Assembly (NCBI GenBank): GCA_003151745.1
Contig: PLYJ01000158.1
Coordinates: 1 to 41,316, forward strand
Direction: 5' to 3'
Source of the DNA: Bacteroidota bacterium
Lineage (GTDB): Bacteria; Bacteroidota; Bacteroidia; AKYH767-A; 2013-40CM-41-45
Length of the DNA: 41,316 bases
Below the pieces are notes generated by a model. That model was not told where the DNA came from and ran no database searches. It saw nothing but the letters and a program-made list of their open reading frames with translations. The position numbers were made by a program, and so were the translations under genes. Of the stretch, positions 38,690 to 41,316 are shown piece after piece (the stretch's first letter is position 1; every line of letters begins with the position of its first letter).

Positions 38690-39382
38690 ATGTCAAAACC
38701 AATCATTGCAATTAAAACAAGAACGCTGTCCTATGCCGCGCTCGTCAACCTTGGTAACCGTGTTGTAGCAAGCATGACAGGTAATGCAAATTTTCCAATA
38801 CCGGCACCAACTCTTTTAGCGCTTCAAACGGCAATCACAGACGTACAAAATGCAATTGCAGTATGGGGTCAGAAAGGTAATCGTGGTTCACACGCTACAC
38901 TTGTGGCCCTTCGTCAAAAAGCGCTCACGCTTTCTCAAATGTTGAAATCGGAAGCACAATATGTGCAGAACACTGCACAATCTGCATCAGGAAGTAATTA
39001 CCCGGCAATGGCAGCCATAATCACCACAAGTGGTTTTCAGCTTGCCAATATTAAATCGCCGCAAGGCACACTGCAGAAGGTGCAAAACTTTCACAACTTC
39101 GTTTCGCGGAAGCTCAACGCTAACCAGGTTAAGTTAAAATGGAAAAAACCGCTTAACACGGCAACTGCCGGCACAGTTAAATCTTATACGATTTACAGAG
39201 TCGCTCAACCCTCTCCTTTCAGCATCGCCACAGTAATTGCAACAACTACCAAAACGACCTTTATTGACATTCCCACTTTGAGCAGTGACAATCTGAAATG
39301 GTCATATTGGATTGTACCCGTAGGAGCAGCCGGTAACGGTGTTATTTCAGATGTCGTAAACGTAACCGTTTCCAATCTCTAA
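38690..39382 (+). CDS. FN3-type protein with helical N-domain (full paralogue)
   Basis: The 230-residue protein has an N-terminal helical domain (about 5-135) containing T-G-N-A-N-F-P-I-P-A-P-T-L-L-A-L-Q-T and Q-K-A-L-T-L-S-Q-M-L-K. A fibronectin type III-like domain follows (about 140-230; Q-V-K-L-K-W-K-K-P, S-Y-T-I-Y-R, S-Y-W-I-V-P-V-G). It has no signal peptide and is very rich in Ala, Thr and Asn. It is the full version of the truncated copy upstream and a diverged homologue of the gene at 22234. It has a strong promoter and its own terminator, so it is probably well expressed alone. Role unknown. Confidence 0.75.
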   Translation: MSKPIIAIKTRTLSYAALVNLGNRVVASMTGNANFPIPAPTLLALQTAITDVQNAIAVWGQKGNRGSHATLVALRQKALTLSQMLKSEAQYVQNTAQSASGSNYPAMAAIITTSGFQLANIKSPQGTLQKVQNFHNFVSRKLNANQVKLKWKKPLNTATAGTVKSYTIYRVAQPSPFSIATVIATTTKTTFIDIPTLSSDNLKWSYWIVPVGAAGNGVISDVVNVTVSNL

Positions 39383-39416
39383 TCGCTTACTTTCTTTCTT
39401 TGATGTTTTGCTTAAT

Positions 39417-39440
39417 AACCCTGCCTTTGGCGGGGTTTTA
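39417..39440 (+). terminator. Intrinsic terminator of the FN3-type gene
   Basis: AACCCTGCC pairs with GGCGGGGTT around TTT and is followed by TTAATTTTT. It lies 35 bp after the stop. Confidence 0.85.
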
Positions 39441-39531
39441 ATTTTTAGGCGTTTCTGTTTCCATATGGCTATTTGTCTTTAATATAGGCAAGTTTTAATA
39501 CATTTACTCCGTTAATAAAATATTTGATCCC

Positions 39532-39547
39532 TTGCTAAGAATAGCAA
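39532..39547. promoter_or_regulatory. Inverted repeat touching the ATPase start
   Basis: TTGCTA and TAGCAA form a perfect 6-bp inverted repeat with a 4-base loop, ending 3 bp before the ATG at 39551. It occupies the ribosome-binding region, so it could be an operator or a translation-limiting hairpin. Confidence 0.45.
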
Positions 39548-39550
39548 ATC

Positions 39551-41020
39551 ATGAAAAGAGAAATAAAGATAGAATTTACTGATGAAAATATTCAACGCCT
39601 TTTTGGCTACGAGGATGCGGAAAGCGAACCCATCGAAAGACTGAAGGAATATTACTTCAAAAATGAGACTTATGGTAGAGTAACAAGCGATCTGCCTATC
39701 AGAATATTAGTTGGACATAAGGGTATTGGCAAATCTGCTTTGTTTAAAATCTCTATGTCAGAAGAAAAGGAAAAAGGAAATTTACCAATATTGATTAAGC
39801 CTGATGACATTGCTGAGTTAGGAAAGAGTGATGAAAACTTTCTTCTTAAAATAAGACAATGGAAATTAGGCTTAATTAAGATTATTGGCTCAAAAGTCTT
39901 TGTTGAATTTGGTATAACAGATGAAAATGTCTTTAGTAAATTATCCAGTTTCGGTTTAAAGCTGGTTTCATATGTTTCAGAATCAGTAACTGCTTTTAAG
40001 GATAAGGTTAATTTACTTCCGTCACAGCTTTTACTTATTGAGAACTTTTTAAAAACAAAGAAAATAATTGTTTACATTGATGATTTAGACAGAGGGTGGG
40101 AGGGAAAAAAGGATGATATTGTTAGGTTATCTTCATTACTCAATAGCATTAGAGATTTGGCAAACGAGAATCCAGGATTATGTTTTAAAATTTCATTGAG
40201 GTCTGATGTATTTTTCTTGGTTCGTACATCTGATGAATCTACTGACAAGATAGAAGGCTCTGTTGTTTGGTATAGCTGGACAAATCATGAAATTTTAGTA
40301 ATGCTTATAAAGAGAGTCTTAACTTATTTAGGACAACCTGTTAATGAGGCCTCGCTAATTACAACTGCACAGCATCATATAGCTTATCACCTCGATGAAG
40401 TTATGGAAAAAAGATTTCTTGGGCGTGGCAAATGGTCAGACATTGCGATGTATAAAATACTGATGTCGTTGATTAGAAAAAGACCGCGAGACTTAGTAAA
40501 ACTATGTACTCTTGCTGGTCGAGAAGCATATAAATCAAAGTCTAGTAAGATAAGGACAAGTGATTTTCAAAATATATTTGAAGAATATTCGCAAGGTAGA
40601 ATTCAAGACACAATTAATGAATATAGGACAGAATTGCCAAACATTGAAAAATTACTTTTTGGAATGAAGCCAAGCCGAAGCGATAAAAATATTTCAGACC
40701 AGTTTGTTTTCAATACCGCTGAATTGCATTTAAAAATTAATAAGATAATTGAGCAAAACAATTTTGTTTTTGCTGGAGGGCGCACCCCTAGTGCAAAGGA
40801 TTTAGCTCATTTTCTCTATAAGATTAATTTCTTAACTGCCCGCAAAGTATTAGCAGATGGTGAAATAGACAGAAAGTATTTTGAAGAAAATAGGTATCTT
40901 TCAAGCACTTCAGCTAATTTTGGATACGACTGGGAAGTTCATCCTGCGTACCGTTGGGCATTGCAACCTGATTCTATCAAGGATATTTTTAACCGCCTTT
41001 CTCCAAGCGCTGACAACTAA
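39551..41020 (+). CDS. P-loop ATPase of the Sll1717 type
   Basis: The 489-residue protein begins with L-F-G-Y-E-D-A-E-S-E-P-I-E-R-L-K-E-Y-Y-F. Walker A is G-H-K-G-I-G-K-S-A (55-63) and Walker B is I-I-V-Y-I-D-D-L-D-R-G-W (about 174-185). A sensor-like F-K-I-S-L-R-S-D-V-F follows. The C-terminal half (about 230-489) is helical with R-K-R-P-R-D-L-V-K-L-C and a tail W-E-V-H-P-A-Y-R-W-A-L. This fits P-loop ATPases named after Sll1717, related to KAP/STAND-like NTPases. No partner gene is visible downstream in the window. A defence role is plausible from context but unproved. Confidence 0.75.
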   Translation: MKREIKIEFTDENIQRLFGYEDAESEPIERLKEYYFKNETYGRVTSDLPIRILVGHKGIGKSALFKISMSEEKEKGNLPILIKPDDIAELGKSDENFLLKIRQWKLGLIKIIGSKVFVEFGITDENVFSKLSSFGLKLVSYVSESVTAFKDKVNLLPSQLLLIENFLKTKKIIVYIDDLDRGWEGKKDDIVRLSSLLNSIRDLANENPGLCFKISLRSDVFFLVRTSDESTDKIEGSVVWYSWTNHEILVMLIKRVLTYLGQPVNEASLITTAQHHIAYHLDEVMEKRFLGRGKWSDIAMYKILMSLIRKRPRDLVKLCTLAGREAYKSKSSKIRTSDFQNIFEEYSQGRIQDTINEYRTELPNIEKLLFGMKPSRSDKNISDQFVFNTAELHLKINKIIEQNNFVFAGGRTPSAKDLAHFLYKINFLTARKVLADGEIDRKYFEENRYLSSTSANFGYDWEVHPAYRWALQPDSIKDIFNRLSPSADN

Positions 41021-41316
41021 TTAATCGGACATCTTATTAAACTTAGGGTGTGTGTTGCACCACGCTTTTACTCATGCTGATTCCATTGCATTCCATCAGC
41101 AGAATTACCCAACGCACAAACCCAAAACAGGTTATAATGTGTTCCTCCTCCTCATTCCGCAAAGCACCGCGCCAACTCATTCAGCATCCTGCCTTATCTA
41201 AAACATTCTTATGGTAGCCAGGAAGCTTCATGCCCTTCGGGTTTGCTGAAAAAGCAAAAGTTGTCACGGTGCTTGCAGTTCATTTCGTCGTCGTCATCTT
41301 GCGGCTACTCAGTCCG
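41021..41316. other. Right edge of the window, nothing recognised
   Basis: No gene, RNA or tRNA-end duplication was found. A weak hairpin (TGCTGA with TCAGCA, around 41078) is the only structure noted. Confidence 0.4.

Overview
The window looks like chromosomal DNA of a member of the Bacteroidota. Several intergenic regions carry the Bacteroidota promoter form (TTG/TTTG, about 19-22 bp, then TAnnTTTG). Two reading frames end in type IX secretion (T9SS) sorting domains. The integrase is of the Bacteroidota type and Shine-Dalgarno sequences are mostly weak. Species and genus cannot be fixed from the sequence alone.

Region 1 (about 0.4-21.1 kb, almost all on the minus strand) is an envelope/exopolysaccharide region mixed with housekeeping genes. 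It holds a lytic transglycosylase, a MraY/WecA-type lipid-carrier sugar-phosphate transferase, rfbC, a Wzc-like tyrosine kinase/co-polymerase, a Wza-like export lipoprotein, a family-4 glycosyltransferase, asnB, lpdA, a pterin dehydratase, trxB, an SDR, a PqiA-domain protein, fmt, hbd, a polyprenyl sugar-phosphate transferase, a lipoprotein and a Gfo/Idh/MocA oxidoreductase. The two lipid-linked sugar transferases, rfbC and the Wza/Wzc pair would act together in making and exporting a surface polysaccharide.

Region 2 (21.3-30.2 kb) has pcm, a fibronectin-III-like protein, a shortened beta-propeller T9SS protein, a polysaccharide deacetylase coupled to a family-2 glycosyltransferase, lolA-like, ftsK, a DUF4412 protein and tRNA-Lys(TTT).

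Region 3 (30.2 kb to the window end) starts directly behind the tRNA and looks like an integrated accessory element. It contains a tyrosine recombinase, a remnant resembling DUF6602 nucleases, an excisionase-like HTH protein, a replication-initiator-like protein overlapping a DnaC-like ATPase, an XRE regulator, an AbiEi-like winged-helix/Fic fusion preceded by five helically phased operator-like palindromes, an orphan HigA-like antitoxin, and a palindrome-rich, GC-rich scar abutting a decapitated paralogue. A complete paralogue and a lone Sll1717-type P-loop ATPase follow. No right attachment site was found, so the element may run past the window.

Repeats are the most unusual aspect: two unrelated arrays with the same 21-bp period, two heptanucleotide arrays that encode a lipoprotein signal peptide, palindromic elements sitting in frame inside two replication genes, and three hairpins whose stems change in a compensatory way around a constant centre.
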